The translations under genes and the position numbers were made by a program. The notes under the pieces were generated by a model, which ran no database searches, was not told the origin of the DNA, and was given only the letters and a program-made list of their open reading frames with translations. Shown here in pieces: positions 61,255 to 64,000 of a stretch of DNA of 64,000 nt. Within the stretch, counting starts at the first letter, position 1; each line of letters opens with the position of its first letter. This DNA comes from an uncultured Clostridia bacterium (GTDB lineage: Bacteria > Bacillota > Clostridia > TANB77 > CAG-508). The DNA is taken from the NCBI GenBank assembly GCA_944393505.1, contig CALYAK010000010.1, forward strand, positions 1-64,000, written 5' to 3'.

Positions 61255-64000
61255 TTATTCTACTAAGGTAATTCTTGCATAACCATTTCCACTATGTCCC
61301 GTTTCTGTTCCGCCCGAGGTTGATGGCATTGAAGCATTTCCTGCTATCGTTGTTCCATTAATTACTCCCCCTATATATCCAGAACCTCCTCCGACCGCCT
61401 CCTGCTGCTCCACTTCCACCTCCACCATAGTATCCTCCGCCGCCTCCTGCTCGGCCCCATCTACTATCATAACCTCCTGCACTTCCTCCCTGTCCAAGTG
61501 TTCCCGCCGTACCAGTTGCACCATTCGAACCACCTGCACCACCAGCAGTCTGAGATCCGCCATATCCGCCAGCATTCCAGTTAGGATAGTTTCCGTCTTG
61601 CTCCAGATGATCCTCCTCCAACGCCACCTATATAGGCTCCATAAGGACTCTGAGCTGCCAATGAACTAGAACCTCCCCCTCCACCAGCTACTATAATTCT
61701 ATTTGATAACGCAGATCCACCATTTCTTATATCTGTTCCTCCTCCACCGCCTCCTCCACCGTTATTTCCATTTCCGCCTCCATTAAATCCGCCTCCGTAA
61801 ATAGTCGAATTGTCAGCAGTAGTTGTACTTCCTTGTCCTCCAACATATATAGAGAGAGTTGTTCCGGAAGTTAAAGAAATCGTTCCCACCGAATATCCTC
61901 CTTTTCCTCCTACTGCACTATACCCCCATGCATTGGTACTTCCACCTTGAGCGCCCCATACTTCTAGGATAGCCGCACAATTTCTTGTCGCTGTATAACG
62001 TTGTTGTGCTCCTGTATAAGCAAAGTTTTTCTTTACTGTATAGGTTGGTGAAAATGTTATTCCTGTTTTTGTTGTTGTATTTCCTGCTTTATCTTTTACG
62101 ATTACTTTTACATTATTCTCTGTTACTGAACTTGGTTTTGAACTAAAATTAAAACTTAATCCTGTATATGTATGTGTGTTTGCTGTCGTTGTACTTTGAC
62201 TGGATGTTCCTACTAAGTATTGATACGTTCCACTACTTGCGAGTCCACTTAATGCATCACTTGCACTTACACTTACAGAAAGTGTTGTTAATGTAACTCC
62301 TGTCTTTGTAAAACTTGATATTGTTGGTGCTACCGTATCTCTTGTAAACACTAGACTACTACTTACTGCTGACTTTCTTCCTGAATAGTCATAGCTATAT
62401 GCTGTTACTGTCCACTTTCCATCTGCTGTTATCGTAAATGTTCCGTTGTTTGCTATCTCTGTTTCTCCGATATTTACTGCTTGATTCGTTGTTACACTCT
62501 GTCCTGCTACTTGTCCATTTCCTTTTGCTGTTCCTGTTACTGTATAGGTTATCTTTTTGATTGGACTTGTTACGTCACTTCCACTTATTTTAACTGTTAC
62601 ATTACTTCGGTAATAACTTGCCTCTCCTTGTGTTCCACTTGATACACTTGGTGTATTTGCTGTTGGATTTACCATATCCCTTGTTACCACAATTCCTTCT
62701 GCTACTACCGATTTTCTTCCTGCTTTATCATACGTATATCCTTTTACTGTCCACCTTCCATCTGCTGCGATGACAAATGTTCCATTATTTGCAATATCTG
62801 TTTCAGTAATATTTACTTGTTGTCCACTTGTGATACTTACTCCTCCTATTGTTCCATTTCCTGTTGCTGTTCCCGTTACTGTATACGTTGTTTTCTTGTA
62901 ACACGTATCATCTTGACTACTTAGTTTTACCGTGATATCACTTCTGTAATACGTTTCTTCTCCCATTGTTCCAGCTGTTACTTCGATCACTGGTGGTTCT
63001 GGTGTTACCGTATCTCTTGTTACTTCTAAGGTATTCGTTGTTACTCTTACATTTTCTTTGTTATATGTATGGATCTTAATCGTCCAGTTTCCATCTGCTC
63101 GTATTTGAATTGTCTTTTCATTTGCCATCTCAATCTCATCTTCACTTAGAGCTACTCCTTTATCATAGTACGTTCCATCCATATTTCCTGCTCCTGTTGT
63201 TGTTCCTAAGATCTGATACGTTACTCTTGAGATATCTACGTTATTCTCATCTTGTCCTGTTAGACTTACATCTACATCCGTACTACAATATTTTCTTGCT
63301 CCTTCTACTCCTCCACTTACTGTATCTCCTACGGTTGGTGTATTACTTATCCAGATTGCTGGTCTTGAGATGACATCACTTGCTGTCATATTTCCTGCTT
63401 CATCTTTTACGATCATATACATATCATAGGTTTTATCTGCTTCTAATCCCGTATACAAATACGTTGTCTCCTGACTTAAGTTATCCGTATAGGTCATATT
63501 GGGTGCTAATTTATGGCGATACGTATATCTTCCTTCTGTTGCTAAACCTGACGCATAATCATCTGCTGCCATACTAATTCGGAATCCTTCTCCAATTACT
63601 TGCTCTCCTTTATACAACGTTACAATTGGTCTGGATGCATCTCTTCTCACATTTAATGTTGGTGCTGTCGATAGTCTCATTCCTCCACTATCGTAGGTAT
63701 ATGCTACGATTGCAAATTCTCCATCAATGGCAATACGGAATGTTGTTCCATTTGCTATTTCTACCTCGTTTGTGTCAACTGCTCCTGCTTGATATTCGGT
63801 ATTTCCAATTGTTCCGTTACTATATGCTGTTCCTCTTACTCGATACGTTACTCTGGATGATCCAGTATCCGTTCCTAATACACGTAGCGTTATATTACTT
63901 GTATACCATTCATTTTGTCCCATATTTCCACTGGATACACTGACTGTTACTCCATTTCCTGCTGTTGATCCTGTTTCTCTCTTTAACCACATAATACTTG
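61255..64000 (-). CDS. glycine-rich repeat surface protein, paralogue 3, partial, with two +1 frameshifts
   Basis: The 5' end lies outside the window. The visible part has the tandem Ig-like domains, nearly identical to paralogues 1 and 2, and the glycine-rich C-terminal domain. The frame breaks twice in that domain, at CGG codons 61593-61595 and 61391-61393. Skipping the C each time gives GGA and a continuous chain: SSGAR-GNYPNWNAGGYGGS, and AAGGG-GGGSGYIGGVI, ending in STSGGTETGHSGNGYARITLVE, the same tail as paralogues 1 and 2. Without both shifts the protein lacks this shared end. Confidence 0.8.
61390..61393 (-). other. putative +1 frameshift site CGG-A, second in paralogue 3
   Basis: Context GGC GGT CGG AGG AGG; the +1 reading is GGT GGA GGA GGT TCT GGA. 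Without a shift the frame runs 12 codons past the CGG to a stop. Confidence 0.75.
61592..61595 (-). other. putative +1 frameshift site CGG-A, first in paralogue 3
   Basis: Context GCA AGA CGG AAA CTA; the +1 reading is AGA GGA AAC TAT CCT. Without a shift the frame stops four codons after the CGG. Confidence 0.75.

Noticed and set aside
1-64000. CGG reassigned to another amino acid such as Trp or Gln
   Set aside because: At all four native in-frame CGG sites the zero frame closes within 15 codons, so a plain reassignment cannot repair the genes. Only a one-base skip does.
1-64000. Genome-wide recoding of TAG as sense, suggested by the split gene at 4999-5808
   Set aside because: TAG ends sufB, dapA and the 76-residue gene at sensible places next to terminators or the next gene.

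Overview
The window is AT-rich and most genes lie on the minus strand. It looks like a chromosome segment of a spore-forming, low-GC Firmicute, probably an uncultured gut Clostridia-type lineage. Pointers are a GerA-family germinant receptor operon, SepF and DivIVA division genes, DisA next to RadA, a DUF421/DUF4363 pair, AddA, and AGGAGG-type ribosome binding sites. The species cannot be named from this sequence.

Layout. 0.2-5.8 kb: unknown protein, membrane cyclophilin, disA-radA, and a Lys/Glu-rich membrane protein gene split by an in-frame TAG. 5.8-11 kb: glucoamylase-like GH15 enzyme, beta-CASP metallo-beta-lactamase RNase, and a coiled-coil protein whose gene needs a +1 frameshift. 11-20.7 kb: ftsK/spoIIIE, a coiled-coil protein, rsmD, divIVA, sepF, a HlyD-like protein, miaA, a membrane protein and mutL. 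20.8-23.3 kb: two tiny Cys-rich membrane peptides, small unknown genes, a gene broken by an in-frame TAA, tRNA-Gln, tRNA-His and an imperfect inverted repeat between 28-bp direct repeats. 23.3-26.2 kb: sortase, HIT protein and a short alaS. 26.3-38.8 kb: two large glycine-rich surface-type paralogues enclosing an epimerase, recG, asd and an Rpn-type nuclease. 38.9-42.6 kb: a two-gene SUF system, then dapA-dapB. 42.7-45.1 kb: a foreign-looking ORF, DUF4363/DUF421 and a YvlD-like protein. 45.2-52.7 kb: dnaE, an S4-domain protein and addA. 52.9-57.7 kb: a helical protein, gerKA-gerKB-gerKC and a small 2-TM gene. 57.8-61 kb: flavin-reductase/PCP_red protein, rnr, secG. 61.2-64 kb: the third glycine-rich paralogue, cut by the window edge.

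The strongest unexpected signal concerns the codon CGG. In a hand scan of all recognised genes, CGG never appears as an ordinary sense codon in a gene of native composition. It occurs in frame at four places, and at all four the frame is lost unless the ribosome skips the C of CGG-A and reads GGA (Gly). One site restores the Walker A glycine of AddA, one joins the two halves of a coiled-coil protein, and two lie in the glycine-rich domain of the third paralogue. The only ORFs with apparent sense CGG (40564-40728 and 42740-43456) have foreign, GC-richer codon use. This fits an unassigned CGG codon acting as a +1 frameshift signal. A systematic base-insertion artefact is the main alternative.

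A second unexpected signal is that the two glycine-rich paralogues whose 5' ends are visible both lack a start codon, ribosome binding site and the first half of a pilin-like N-terminus. They begin at nearly the same nucleotide, beside unrelated flanks, like silent cassettes. asd and dapA, which act in one pathway, share a promoter-proximal element centred on TCTAATTAGATAT.
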